The notes: generated by a model not told the origin, from the sequence alone. 50,098 nucleotides of DNA from WHSW01 sp963769945 (GCA_963769945.1 CAVYOA010000019.1:1-50098), one strand, 5' to 3'; counted from the first letter of the stretch, positions 15,345 to 25,136 are shown. Numbers and translations: made by a program.

Positions 15345-17019
15345 ATGAGAAGCCGCGGAGCAGCCGGCGCAATCACCGCCTCGCCGACGATGGTCGGCGC
15401 CGTGACGACGCTGATCGTCATCGTCGCCGTGTTCTTGGCCTACAACGCCAACTCTGGCCTGCCGTTCGTTCCGGTCTACCGGGTTTCGATCGAGATCCCC
15501 GACGCCGCGCGCCTGACCGAATAACAACGAGGTTCGCATCGGTGGTAACCGCATCGGCGTGGTCGAGACGATCGACGCGATCCAGACCGACGAAGCCACG
15601 ACCACCGCTCAGGCGAGCGGCGAGACCGAGGGCGCCGGCAACACCGGCGGCGTCGTCGCTCGTCTCAATCTCAAGCTCGACAAGAGCGCCGAGGGGCTGC
15701 CGGTCGACTCGATCTTCCGCATTCGCTACCGCTCCTCGTTCGGCCTCAAGTATCTGGAGATCGTTCGCGGCACGGGCAAGGAGGCCCCAGAGGGCTACAC
15801 CTTCGACGGCACCGACGACGGCGCCACCTGCGCCTTGCCGACCGATCCCGAGACGTTTGCCTCGACCTCCCCCGAATCGGGCTCCAACGGCTGCTTTCAG
15901 ACCCAGACCGAGTTCGACGACATCAACAACACCTTCGACACCGAGACGCGGACCGCCGCGCGCGTCAACCTCGAGGGCTACGGCACCGCCTTTGCGGGGC
16001 GCGGCACCTCTCTAAACGACGCGATCACCGCGCTCGAGCCGCTGTTCAATGGCCTCAAGCCGGTGGCGCAGGTCCTGAACGAGCCCGCCACGCGCCTGCG
16101 GCGCCTGTTCCCCGAGCTGGCCGACGCGGCGCGCCAGGCAGCGCCGGTCGCCGAGCAGCAGGCGTCGTTCTTCACCAACGCCGGGATCGCCTTCCGTGCG
16201 ATCTCGTCGGATGTCGCCGCACTTCAGGAGACGATCTCCGAGGGTCCTCCCACGCTCGAGACCGGAATCGAGCTGCTGCCCGCCCAGCAGGTGTTCCTGC
16301 GCGAGTTCGCCACCCTCAGTCGCGAGCTGCGCCCCGGCGTCAGCGATCTGCGCGCAACGCTGCCGGTACTCAACGAGGCGATCGAGGTCGGCACGCCCGT
16401 GCTGCGCGACACGACCGCCACGAACCGGCGCTTGCGCGGTGCGCTCGCGTCGCTCAACCGCTTGGTCTCACAGCCGCGGACGAAGGTCACCCTGCAGCGC
16501 CTGGAGGAGACGTTCGACGCTGCTCAGCCACTGGCCAAGTGGGTCGTCCCGGCACAGACGGTCTGCAACTACTGGAACTACTGGTTCGCCTTCACCCCCA
16601 ACGCCCTTTCTGACCGCGACCAGGTCGGCTTCGCCTTCCGCCAGATGCTGACCGAGTTCCCGCTCTCGGCCGAGGTGCAGGCACCGGCGACCGGCTACTC
16701 GGGCATCCAGTCCAACGGCCGCGTCTCCAACGCCGAAGGCGGAACGTTCGAGCCGTACAAGATCCCGATCCTCAACGCGCACCCCTACGGCCCGGCCGGC
16801 CAGAAGAACGCCGACTGCCAGGGCGGCCAGTCCGGCTATGAGCTCGGCGACCTGCGGGTGGCCGGCCAGGCCGCAGACAATCCCGCCAACGGCGTCTCCG
16901 ACCTTCCGGGATCGCGCGGGCCAACGACGCTCTTCTACAACGACGCAGGCGAGCGTGAGCTGCGAGACACGCGCATCGCCGCGCGCGCGCCCGAGACGTG
17001 GAAGCAGGTGGGCAAGTGA
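15345..17019 (+). CDS. Mce family protein 3 of 6 (frame shift near 15524)
   Basis: ATG 15345 has a strong GGAGG about 7 nt upstream. The N-terminus has a typical Mce anchor (SPTMVGAVTTLIVIVAVFLA) followed by GLPFVPVYRVSIEIPDAARL. As read, a TAA follows at once; skipping one base near 15524 restores NNEVRIGGNRIGVVETID, which is the core of the Mce domain. The rest runs uninterrupted to 17019. It includes an insertion within the Mce domain (~75-95) and a long helical region with repeated leucine/glutamine-rich heptads. The rebuilt length is about 557 aa. The end overlaps the next start by GTGA. Confidence 0.8.
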
Positions 17020-18662
17020 GAAAGAACGAGAAGCGCCGCCTGCCGAGCTGGGTTGTGGGTCTGATCGCGGTGGTCGTCCTCACCATCGCCTCGTTGCTGG
17101 CCTTCACCAAGCAGCTGCCGTGGGGCGACCCGTATGAGATCAACGCCGTCTTCAGCTCGGCCCAGAGCGTGCGGCCGAGCTCGCCCGTGCGGATCGCCGG
17201 AGTGACGGTCGGCGAGGTGACGAAGATCGAGCCGCTGATCAGTGCCGAGGGCGAGAACCTCTCGGCCCAGGCCGGCGAAGATGCGATCCCGACCGACACC
17301 GACGCACCGCTTGGCCAGGACGCCGCGGTGGTCACGATGGAGCTGAACGAGGATGCGTTGCCGCTGCACGAGGACGCGCATTTCAAGCTGCGCCCGCGCC
17401 TCTTTCTCGAGGGCAACCATTTCGTCGACGTGCAGCCGGGAAGCCCGAACGCCGACGAGATCACAGACGGGCACACCTTCCCTGTCAACCAGACCGCCTA
17501 CTCGGTCCAGCTCGACAACGTCCTGACCACGCTGCAGGGCGACGTCCGCACTGATCTTCAGATCTTCCTCAACCAGTTCGGAAACGCCTTGACCAAGTAC
17601 GGCGGCGCCAAGGGCTTCCAGGAGCTCTATCGCACCTCGCCCGAAGCCAACCGCTACACCTCACAGGTCAACGAGGCGTTCCTCGGCACCGAGCCCGGCG
17701 ATCTCGCCGGCACGATCAAGGGCCTCGACCGCGTCGTCCGCGGCCTCGGCCGAAACGAGGAGACGTTGAAGGACCTGGTGACGAACTTCCGCATCTTCTC
17801 CGGCTCGTTTGCCGCCGAGGACGTGGCGCTCGGGCAGGCGATCGAGGAGCTGCCGAACACGCTCGACGCGGCCCGCCCGGCGCTGACCAACCTCAACAAC
17901 TCCTTCCCGGCCCTGCGCGCGTTCGCGCGCGAGGCCCTGCCGGGCGTCGAGTCGACCCCCGAGACGCTGGCGGCGGCGACCCCGTTCGTCGCGCAGATTC
18001 GCGAGCTCGTCGCCAAGGACGAGCTCCGCGGCCTCGTCTCCGACCTGCGCCCGACGATCCCCAAGCTGGCCCAGCTTTCGCGCTCGACGGTCTCCTTCCT
18101 GGACGAGACTCGGGCGTTTGCGAGCTGCTTCAACGAGGTCGTGATCCCGTGGTCGCAAGACACCGTCAAGCCGCTCGATCCCAATTATCCGCACGAGGCG
18201 GTCGGCCGCGTCTTCGAAGAGACCGGCTACGGCCTCTCGGGGATCGCTTCCGAGAGCCGCTCGGGCGACGCCAACGGACAGTACATCCGTGTCGCGGCGG
18301 GTGGTGGCGGCAACACGGTGAAGATTCCCAATGCGGTGCCCGGCCTCAACGGCGGCCTCCAGGACTCGGTTGGCTCGACCGCGTTCCCGCTGCTTGGCGC
18401 GATGCCGGCGATCACCGATTCGGCGAAGACGCCGTTCAAGCCCAACGTCGCTTGTGAGACCCAGGAGCAGCCCAACCTCGAGGGCGGCGGCGTCGCCGAC
18501 ATCCCGTTCGACGCCGGACCGTCGCCGGGCGGCGGCCTGCCGGGACTCCCGATCACGCTCGCGGACTCGACTCGCTCCGAGCGCCGCGAGGGCGCGATCG
18601 CGGCCAATCTGCCGATGGAGCTGGTCGAGATCGTCGCCGACCTCGAGGAGGACGGCGAATGA
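17016..18662 (+). CDS. Mce family protein 4 of 6 (intact)
   Basis: 548 aa from GTG 17016, which overlaps the preceding stop; this is the only one of the six whose frame is unbroken. One N-terminal membrane anchor (WVVGLIAVVVLTIASLLAF, ~10-28) and an Mce domain (~38-150, INAVFSSAQSVRPSSPVRIAG) that contains an acidic insertion near residues 75-95. A helical region (~180-370) and a Gly/Pro-rich C-terminal tail follow. It ends ATGA with the next gene. Lipid transfer is inferred from the family; the substrate is unknown. Confidence 0.88.
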   Translation: MRKNEKRRLPSWVVGLIAVVVLTIASLLAFTKQLPWGDPYEINAVFSSAQSVRPSSPVRIAGVTVGEVTKIEPLISAEGENLSAQAGEDAIPTDTDAPLGQDAAVVTMELNEDALPLHEDAHFKLRPRLFLEGNHFVDVQPGSPNADEITDGHTFPVNQTAYSVQLDNVLTTLQGDVRTDLQIFLNQFGNALTKYGGAKGFQELYRTSPEANRYTSQVNEAFLGTEPGDLAGTIKGLDRVVRGLGRNEETLKDLVTNFRIFSGSFAAEDVALGQAIEELPNTLDAARPALTNLNNSFPALRAFAREALPGVESTPETLAAATPFVAQIRELVAKDELRGLVSDLRPTIPKLAQLSRSTVSFLDETRAFASCFNEVVIPWSQDTVKPLDPNYPHEAVGRVFEETGYGLSGIASESRSGDANGQYIRVAAGGGGNTVKIPNAVPGLNGGLQDSVGSTAFPLLGAMPAITDSAKTPFKPNVACETQEQPNLEGGGVADIPFDAGPSPGGGLPGLPITLADSTRSERREGAIAANLPMELVEIVADLEEDGE

Positions 18663-19992
18663 CCGCCATTCGCAAGCATCTGCGCGACTTCATCGCGGTC
18701 GCAGTGCTGCTGGTGGTCGGCCTTGTTCGTCACCTACTACATCGTCCAGGAGCAGCGCCTTCGGATTCCCGTGCTCGAGGAGAAGCCGTTCGAGCTCAAG
18801 GCCGAGTTCGAGACCGCACAGGCGGTCGTCCCCGGCCAGGGCCAGACGATCCGCGTCGCCGGAGTGCGCATCGGCGACGTCAGCGAGGTTGGGGTCGAGA
18901 ACGGCGTCGGCGTCGTCACCTTCGACATCGACCGCGAGTTCCTGCCGATCTACAAAGACGCGACGATTCTGATGCGCCCGACGACCGGCCTCAAGGACAT
19001 GTTCTTCCAGCTCGATCCGGGCAGCAAGCAGGCCGGCGAGTTCGAGGAGGGCGACATGGTCAGCGTCGCCAACACGGCGCCCGACGTCAACCTCGACGAG
19101 ATCCTCGCGGCGCTCGACTCCGATACCCAGGCGTATCTGCGGCTGCTGCTGGTCGGCGCCGGCAAGGGTCTCGACGGTCGCGACGAGGAGCTCGGTGACC
19201 TGCTCGGCTCGATCGGCCCGATCAACCGCGACCTGGCCGAGCTCAACAGCGAGGTCGCCAAGCGCCGCGAGAACCTCGCCAACCTGATTCACAGCTTCAA
19301 CGTGCTGACGACCGAGGTCGGCAAGTCCGAGGACGACCTGACCAGGCTCGTCTCCTCGTCCAACGGCGCGCTCAGCGCGATCGCCGAGCAGGACCCCAAC
19401 GTGCAGCGCGCGGTCAGCCTGCTCCCGGGCACGCTCGAGCAGGCGACCGACACGCTCGACGCAACCGCGCGCTTGGGCGCTGTCCTCGGGCCCGCGTTCG
19501 ACGAGCTGCGGCCGTTCGCGCGCAACCTCGACGAGCTCAACAGCGCCACGCGCGAGCTCGCAGAGAACGCGACGCCGGTGCTTCAGGACGAGATTCGCCC
19601 GTTCGTGCGCGCGGCTCGCAAGCCGGTGCCCGACCTGCGCAAGGCCGCCGAGCGCTTCTCCCTCGCCACCCCGCCGCCTGACGACGGTGACCAAGAAGCT
19701 GAATCGACTCGCCAACATGGCTGCCTACAACCCCAACGGCGCCGAGCCCGCCGGCACCGAGGGCCGCGACGAGGGTTATCTGTACTGGGCCGGCTGGCTC
19801 GGACACAACGGCAACACCGTGTTCTCAGCCGGCGACGGCAACGGCTTCTATCGCCGCATCTACTTCACCGTCGGCTGCGACCAGCTGATCGAGATCGTCC
19901 GCTCCAACTCCTCCGCCGAGCAGTCGATCAAGGAGCTGATCACGGGCTTCGATGTGCTCACCCGACAGGCCCTGTGCCCAGGCTCCGAATGA
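18659..19992 (+). CDS. Mce family protein 5 of 6 (frame shifts near 18720 and 19683)
   Basis: The ATG at 18659 overlaps the previous stop. The membrane anchor is split by a one-base shift near 18720 (frame resumes as FVTYYIVQEQ), and the Mce domain follows (KAEFETAQAVVPGQGQTIRVAG). A second one-base shift near 19683 moves the end into another frame (TKKLNRLANMAAYNPNG to the stop at 19992). Rebuilt length is about 443 aa. The C-terminal part has the WAGWLGHNGNTVFSAGDGNG segment common in actinobacterial Mce proteins. It ends ATGA with the next gene. Confidence 0.78.
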
Positions 19993-21606
19993 AACCGGTG
20001 ATCGAACAGCTAATGCAAAAACAAGCCCCCTCGATAGGCCGCATCCTCATCGCCGTCGGCTTCACGCTGTCGTGCTTCGGGCTGATCTTGTTCCTCTGGA
20101 TCGCCTTCGGCGGGCCGATCCCGCTGAAGCCGCAGAGCTATCGCATCAGCGCCTACTTCCCCGAGGCCACCCAGCTCGCCAAGGAGTCGGACGTGCGCAT
20201 CGGCGGCGTCTCCGTCGGCAAGGTCAAGACGCTCGAGCTGGCGCCGATCGAAGCGCGCGTCAACGGCAACGACACGACCGAGGCGACGATGGAGATCGAG
20301 CCGCAGTTCGCGCCGATCTCCGACGATGCCCGCGCGATCCTGCGCCAGAAGACGCTGCTGGGCGAGACCTACGTCGAGCTCACGGCCGGGACCGCGACCG
20401 GCGAGAGCGCGGCGCCTGTCTCGCTCGGCGCCGCCGCCAATGTCTCCGACGCCGACTCGGAAAAGGTCGCTTCGATCGAGGAGGGCGGCACGCTCGGCCT
20501 CGGCCGAGTCGAGGAGGCGACCCAGATCGACGAGATCTTCAATGCTCTCGACGAAGAGACGCGAACGTCGTTCCAGAACTGGCAGCAGAACTCGGCGATC
20601 GCGATCGAAGGCCGCGGTCTCGACCTCTCCGACTCGCTCGGCAACCTCGGACCGTTCCTCACCGACGCCTCGGAGATCCTCGAGGTCCTCGGCCGCCAGA
20701 AGCTGGCGCTGAAGGGCCTCGTGCGCGACACCGGCGCCGTGTTCGAAGCGATCACCGAGCGCGACCAAGCGCTTGCCGGAACGATCGTCGGCTCCAACAA
20801 CACCTTCGAGGCGCTTGCTTCCGAGGAGCAGGCGCTGGCCGAGATCTTCCAGATCCTGCCGACCTTCCAGCGCGAGACGCGCCTCACCTTCGAGCGCCTC
20901 GATGAGTTCCAGGTCAACACCCGGCCGCTGATCCGCGACCTGACTCCGGTCGCGCGCGACCTCTCGCCGACACTGCGCTCGGTGCGCGAGCTCTCGCCCA
21001 ACCTGCGCAACCTCTTCTTCGACCTCGACGACCTCAACAGGGTCTCGGTCAAGGGCCTGCCGGCGTTGCGCGATTTCCTGGACGGGCTGGCGCCGGTGAT
21101 GAACGAGCTCGATCCGTTCCTGGCCAACCTCAACCCGGTGATCCAGTACCTCGAGTTCAACAAGGAGACGATCACGGACTTCCTCGTCGGCCCGGGCCAC
21201 GCGCTCTCCGGTGCCTATGAGCCGGTGCCCGGCGATCCGGCCCCGCGCCACGGCCTGCGCCAGCTCACCTACCTCAGCACGGAGACGCTGTCGATCAACC
21301 CCACCCGCTCGGCCACAGAATCGCGGCAACGGCTACCTGCCGCCCGACGGCCTCAACAGCTTCAGCGCCGCCCAGAACGGCATCTTCCCCAACTTCGACT
21401 GCAAGAACACCGACTACTCCGGCGGCAGCCAGGATCCCGACGAGGACGAGATCCTGCCCGGCCAGTCGGTCGCGGGAGTCAACAACGGCAATCCGCCCGG
21501 CGCTTCACCGACGCATTTCGCCCCCTGCTTCACCCAGGAGTTCCCCAACTCGGCGCTCGCCAACTTCGGCGAAGAGCGCTTCCCCCAACTGTTCATGGAT
21601 CCCTGA
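19989..21606 (+). CDS. Mce family protein 6 of 6 (frame shift near 21315)
   Basis: The ATG at 19989 overlaps the previous stop. N-terminal anchor (ILIAVGFTLSCFGLILFLWIAF, ~19-40), an Mce domain (ISAYFPEATQLAKESDVRIGG) and a long helical domain (~170-400). The frame breaks near 21315 and resumes as GNGYLPPDGLNSFSAAQNG, ending at TGA 21604-21606. Rebuilt length is about 538 aa. It closes the array; no yrbE, mkl-type ATPase or Mce-associated gene follows. A hairpin and long inverted repeat downstream probably terminate the transcript. Confidence 0.78.
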
Positions 21607-21794
21607 CCGGACGGGTTCCGGCGCCGCCTGGCGGCGTCATCGGTCGCTAGAAGCCTGACCGGGCGGCCCCAGCCGGCGCCTGGCTGCGTCCTCGGTCGCT
21701 CGCGTGCAGAGCACGCCACGCTCCCTGCTTCCTTGCCAGGCGACGCCTGGACCTCGCCGGGTCAGGCTTCTTTCGAGCGAATAGGGTTTTCGTT
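21607..21794. repeat. Repeat-rich intergenic gap after the mce array
   Basis: A GC hairpin CGCCGC/GCGGCG (about 21622-21636) is followed by a 12-bp perfect inverted repeat, AGAAGCCTGACC (21649-21660) and GGTCAGGCTTCT (21760-21771), enclosing 99 bp. Two degenerate direct repeats of the form GGCGCC..CTGGC.GCGTC.TCGGTCGCT lie at about 21620-21648 and 21675-21700, one outside and one inside the inverted repeat. The right arm is followed by TTT, so a terminator reading out of mce is possible; a small miniature-element origin is the alternative. Confidence 0.5.
21782..21787 (+). promoter_or_regulatory. -10 box TAGGGT, likely leaderless start at 21795
   Basis: TAGGGT ends 7 nt before the GTG at 21795, the same arrangement as at many other starts in this window. 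It supports 21795 as the start of the downstream gene. Confidence 0.4.
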
Positions 21795-22459
21795 GTGAAG
21801 GCTGCAGGAGTGGGCTGGAGGTTGTTCGGGGGCTGGCTGAGAAGCGGGGTGCGACCTATGCGGCGGTAGGAGGTCTCAATCCTGCGGGTGGGCCGGCTGC
21901 GCTTTGCCCGGGCGGTACGAACCGGATCACGGGCCAGCTCGCCGACGGGTTCTGGGGTGCGTCGTGCGATGCGGATGAGCAGGAGGAGGGCGGCTTGTTC
22001 TCAAAGACCGTGCTGCCCCGCGCGATCCTTGCCAAGGCGCACATGCCGGACCTGGCCAGCGTCGTGCCGATGTTCAACGTCGAATCGATCGAGGCGTCCG
22101 AGCGCGTCGAGCAGATGGCCTCGCGGCGCAAGGTCGAGTTCGAGTCGATCGAGTTCAACCGGCGCTTCCTCGCCACCGTGCCCTCGGGCTATGACCCGGT
22201 AGCGCTGCGGGAGCTGTTCAGCCCCGGTTTCCTCGATTGGGCGGCGCAGATCCACAACGAGATCGACTTCGGCATCACCGATCGTCAGCTCTACTTCCTC
22301 TGGCGTTTGGACGATCGCACCGCCGACGAGTACGAAACGGCGCTCGAAAGCGCCGGTGGCCTCTTCACCAGGCTTCGGGGCGAGATGTACGAGCACGGCC
22401 TCCACACCTACGACGCCGGCCCGTGGCACGCGGGGCTCGAGGCGTTTCCCGCTACTTGA
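21795..22459 (+). CDS. Unknown protein, start region uncertain (possible frame shift 21800-21842)
   Basis: The secure part is 21995-22459 (154 aa beginning at a TTG). Coding-like sequence in the same frame extends up to about 21842 (AAVGGLNPAGGPAALCPGG, TNRITGQLADGFWGASCDAD), and a GTG at 21795 with a -10 box 7 nt upstream is the likely true start, with one frame shift in between. The product is a soluble, acidic protein with W/F-rich segments (LFSPGFLDWAAQIHNEIDFG, ITDRQLYFLWRLDDRTADEY). I do not recognise the family. Its end overlaps the 3' end of the convergent Nudix gene by 8 nt. Confidence 0.5.
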
Positions 22460-23075
22460 GAGGCAATCCTTCGATCTCGGCGGCCCCATCGTCATAGCCG
22501 TCTTCCCACGGCAGGATGATCCGGTGGGCCTCGCGGGTGCCGACGACGCGGGGGAGCACCGGCTCCATCGAGCGTTGCGGCGCGGCTGCCAGCACCTCCT
22601 CGGCGCTCGAGTACGCCAGCAGCGTTTCCAGTGTCTTGATCGTCGGGAAGACGAGCTCGAGCGCGCCCGCCTCGGCGTCGTCGAGCGCCCCGCGGGGTGA
22701 GAACCAGCCGGCATCGTCGACCTCGCTCATGTCGGGCTTGGGCGGCGAGTGAGCCGGCGCGAGGGCGACGAAGAAGTGGGTATCGAAACGAACCGGAACG
22801 ACCTCTGGGGTGATCCAGCGCATCCACGGCAGGACCGCGGTGCCGGGCTCGAGCGCGATCTGGGTCTCCTCGGCGAGCTCGCGAACAGCGCAGTCGGCGA
22901 AGCTCTCGCCGGCGTCGACGCTGCCACCCGGAAACACCCAAACGCCGGGCATGAACGACTGCGAGTCTGCCCGGCGCACCATCAGCACTTCAAGCCCGCG
23001 CTGAGCATGCTTGCCGCCGCGACGCAGCAGCAGGACTGTCGCGGCTGCTCGTGGGGCCGGCGGTGGGGCGCTCAC
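22452..23075 (-). CDS. Nudix hydrolase (NUDT19-like)
   Basis: 207 aa from GTG 23075. The Nudix box is at ~50-73: GGSVDAGESFADCAVRELAEETQI, with REL..EE present and Gln in place of the usual Gly after EE, as in NUDT19-type CoA/dinucleotide pyrophosphatases. N-terminal RAAATVLLLRRG and MPGVWVFPGG also fit. It likely cleaves a nucleoside diphosphate linked to another moiety, possibly CoA derivatives, but the substrate cannot be read from sequence. It is divergent from the rubredoxin gene, with only 24 bp between the starts. Confidence 0.85.
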   Translation of the reverse strand: MSAPPPAPRAAATVLLLRRGGKHAQRGLEVLMVRRADSQSFMPGVWVFPGGSVDAGESFADCAVRELAEETQIALEPGTAVLPWMRWITPEVVPVRFDTHFFVALAPAHSPPKPDMSEVDDAGWFSPRGALDDAEAGALELVFPTIKTLETLLAYSSAEEVLAAAPQRSMEPVLPRVVGTREAHRIILPWEDGYDDGAAEIEGLPLK

Positions 23076-23082
23076 AGGCCAG

Positions 23083-23092
23083 ACGATAACCT
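23083..23092. promoter_or_regulatory. Overlapping divergent -10 boxes for Nudix and rubredoxin genes
   Basis: On the minus strand TATCGT (23083-23088) lies 7 nt before the Nudix GTG. On the plus strand TAACCT (23087-23092) lies 7 nt before the rubredoxin ATG. The boxes overlap by two bases, so the two genes probably compete for RNA polymerase, and both transcripts would be leaderless. Confidence 0.5.
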
Positions 23093-23099
23093 GCCTGCG

Positions 23100-23294
23100 A
23101 TGAGCACCGACACCCCCGAAGCGGCCGCCAAGCAGCTGTGGATTTGCTCCTCCTGCGGCTTTATCTACGACCCCGACGAGGGCGACCCCGACGGCGGTAT
23201 CCCTGAGGGCACCAACTTCGACGACATCCCCGACACTTGGTTTTGTCCCGTCTGCGGCGCCCGCAAGGCCGACTTCGAGCAGTACGACGGCTGA
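23100..23294 (+). CDS. Rubredoxin
   Basis: 64 aa from ATG 23100. It has both iron-binding knuckles, CSSCGFIYDP (C16, C19) and CPVCGA, with the typical DGGIPEGTNFDDIPDTWFCPVCG core, so it binds one Fe with four cysteines. An N-terminal extension of about 12 residues precedes the core. Rubredoxins carry single electrons to oxygenases or detoxification enzymes; no partner is adjacent here. Full length. Confidence 0.95.
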   Translation: MSTDTPEAAAKQLWICSSCGFIYDPDEGDPDGGIPEGTNFDDIPDTWFCPVCGARKADFEQYDG

Positions 23295-23309
23295 GCCGTC
23301 GCCGGGACG

Positions 23310-23327
23310 AGAGGGGCCAGGCCCTCT
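23310..23327. terminator. Hairpin between convergent rubredoxin and DUF4349 genes
   Basis: AGAGGG/CCCTCT arms around GCCAGG, lying 16 nt after the rubredoxin stop and 5 nt before the DUF4349 stop. It could serve both directions. Confidence 0.5.
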
Positions 23328-23331
23328 GTGG

Positions 23332-24543
23332 TCAGCCTTGGTCGAGGGCTCGCTCGCGGCTTCGGCTGCGGGTCCGCGCCGTGACCAGGTAGATCAGCGT
23401 TCCGACGAGGGCGACGGGCAACAGCACGGCGAGGCCGATCAGGGCGATGCCGGCGATCACTTCGAGCACGCGCCCAGCGTCGTCGAGGGCGTCGGCGACG
23501 CTCCAGCCGTCGTCGTCGGAGGCGGACTCGCTGGAGGTGATGTCGACATTCACGGTGGCGAAGCGACCGCGGCGCTGTGTCTGACCGACGTCGGCGCGCA
23601 GGGCGTCGGCGCTGGCCTCGAGCGAGTCGATCTTCGACTCGAGGATGAGACGCTCGCGGCGGGTGTCGGCCAGCTCGAGCTCGATTCGCGCCTTGCTCAG
23701 GTCGTCGAGCACGTTGGCGAGCTGCTTCTGGCTGCGCACCGCCGCCTGGGTGATGTCCTCGCCGACCTCGGTGCGCGAGATCACGTCGCCGAGCTCGGAG
23801 AGGTCGGTGAGCGCCGCATCGAGCTCGGCGTAGGGGATCTCGAGTGTGAACGAGGCCCTCGCGCCGCCCTGGTCGGTTGTCACCTGCGAGTCGAGGACGA
23901 CGCCGTCGTAGCGGTCGGTGACCGAGACGACCTCGTTGGCGACGCCCTGGACATCCTCGGCCTCGGCCCCGAGCGTGAGGCGAGCGGTGGCATCGACGAT
24001 GCGATCGTCGGTTGCGGGGGCGACGCCACCGCCACCGCCGTCATCGGATCGGCTGGCCTCGGTGACCGCCGGCGCCAGGTTGTATTCGGAGTCGTCAGAC
24101 GACTGCATCTCGGGAGCTGCGCTCTGCGACGCTGGAGACAAAGCTTCGGTCGCGGCGCCCCCGGCCGCGCTCGTTGCGCTGTCGCCGCTGCTCGATGCAG
24201 AGCCCGGCTCATCCGTCAGCACAGCCGATTCCTCGGTGTCGCCGCGATCAAGGTCCGACCCCGGATCGTCGAGCTGGCTTACCGTGAGCCCGACCACGAC
24301 GAAGAAGGTCGCCGCAGCGCCGACCGGCACGAACAGCCGCCGCGGCGGCGTCGCGCGCAGGCGCTCCCAGGCGCTCTCGAACACGGTCGCGAGCCCGCCG
24401 CCGCGGGCACCGCGAGCCCGCGGCCCGAGCCCGCGGTCGCGGGGGAAGCCGGCCTCGGCCCACTCGTCGAGTCGCCGGGCGAAGTCCTGGTCGAGCTCGG
24501 GGCGGTCTTCGACCAGCGCGCGTTCCAGTTCCTCAACCCTCAT
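23332..24543 (-). CDS. DUF4349 membrane protein, likely partner of the adjacent ECF sigma factor
   Basis: 403 aa. The N-terminal ~60 residues are cytoplasmic and acidic/basic, then one membrane segment (LFVPVGAAATFFVVVGLTVS, ~70-90). A Ser/Ala-rich extracytoplasmic linker precedes a DUF4349 domain (~160-340) with a coiled coil (KQLANVLDDLSKARIELELA and on). A second membrane segment near the C-terminus (VIAGIALIGLAVLLPVALV) is followed by a basic tail. It overlaps the sigma factor gene by 11 nt and follows it, the usual place for an anti-sigma factor. The N-terminal part may bind the sigma factor, but no zinc-binding anti-sigma motif is present, so that role is inferred. Confidence 0.75.
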   Translation of the reverse strand: MRVEELERALVEDRPELDQDFARRLDEWAEAGFPRDRGLGPRARGARGGGLATVFESAWERLRATPPRRLFVPVGAAATFFVVVGLTVSQLDDPGSDLDRGDTEESAVLTDEPGSASSSGDSATSAAGGAATEALSPASQSAAPEMQSSDDSEYNLAPAVTEASRSDDGGGGGVAPATDDRIVDATARLTLGAEAEDVQGVANEVVSVTDRYDGVVLDSQVTTDQGGARASFTLEIPYAELDAALTDLSELGDVISRTEVGEDITQAAVRSQKQLANVLDDLSKARIELELADTRRERLILESKIDSLEASADALRADVGQTQRRGRFATVNVDITSSESASDDDGWSVADALDDAGRVLEVIAGIALIGLAVLLPVALVGTLIYLVTARTRSRSRERALDQG

Positions 24544-25069
24544 CGCAGGCCTCCCTCAGCTTTTCGATCACACGGTGCAGCTTGGTGCCGGCGTTGGACT
24601 CGCTGACGCCGATGACGGCGGCGATCTCGGCGTTGCCGAGCCCGGCGAAGTACTTGAGCGCGACCAGCTCGCGATCGCGGGGCGAGAGCGTTGCCATCGC
24701 CGCTGCGATCGTCGCCCGGCGTAGCGAGGCCTCCGCGGCGTCCTCGGCAGCCCCGGTGGCGCCAGTGTCCTCGGGCTCGGTCGCGAGCTCGGCCTGGCGG
24801 CTTCGCCGGCGCAACTCGTCGAGCGCCGCGTTGCGAGCGATCCCGAAGAGCCAGGCGCGGTGGGTGCCGCGATCGGGCTTGAAGCTCGCACGCTTGCGGT
24901 AGGCGCGTTCGAAAGCTTGCGCTGTGACGTCCTCGGCTGCGCTGCGGTCGCGAATCAAGCCCGCGACATAGGCGAAGACGTCGTCGCGGCTGGAGCGATA
25001 GAGCGCATCGAAGGCGGCGGCGGCTGCAGAAGGAGCCGCAATCGCCGGGGCGGTCAGCGTCTGACTCAT
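24533..25069 (-). CDS. ECF-type RNA polymerase sigma factor
   Basis: 178 aa from ATG 25069; the frame is open for 11 more codons upstream. Region 2 is at ~15-85 (FDALYRSSRDDVFAYVAGLI, then AEDVTAQAFERAYRK) and region 4 at ~115-170 (LSPRDRELVALKYFAGLGNA, EIAAVIGVSESNAGTKLHRV). It directs RNA polymerase to a small regulon. The DUF4349 protein gene overlaps its 3' end. The signal it responds to is unknown. Confidence 0.88.
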   Translation of the reverse strand: MSQTLTAPAIAAPSAAAAAFDALYRSSRDDVFAYVAGLIRDRSAAEDVTAQAFERAYRKRASFKPDRGTHRAWLFGIARNAALDELRRRSRQAELATEPEDTGATGAAEDAAEASLRRATIAAAMATLSPRDRELVALKYFAGLGNAEIAAVIGVSESNAGTKLHRVIEKLREACDEG

Positions 25070-25136
25070 GTGGGTACTACGGCGTCGCCGCGGATTCATC
25101 ACACCGGGCGCGAGCGCCCCGCCACGCTCGCCTCCT

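Noticed and set aside
12865..21315. Programmed +1 frameshifting in the mce array
   Set aside because: The shift sites share no slippery motif or stop-codon context, and similar shifts occur in unrelated genes, so sequencing error is simpler.
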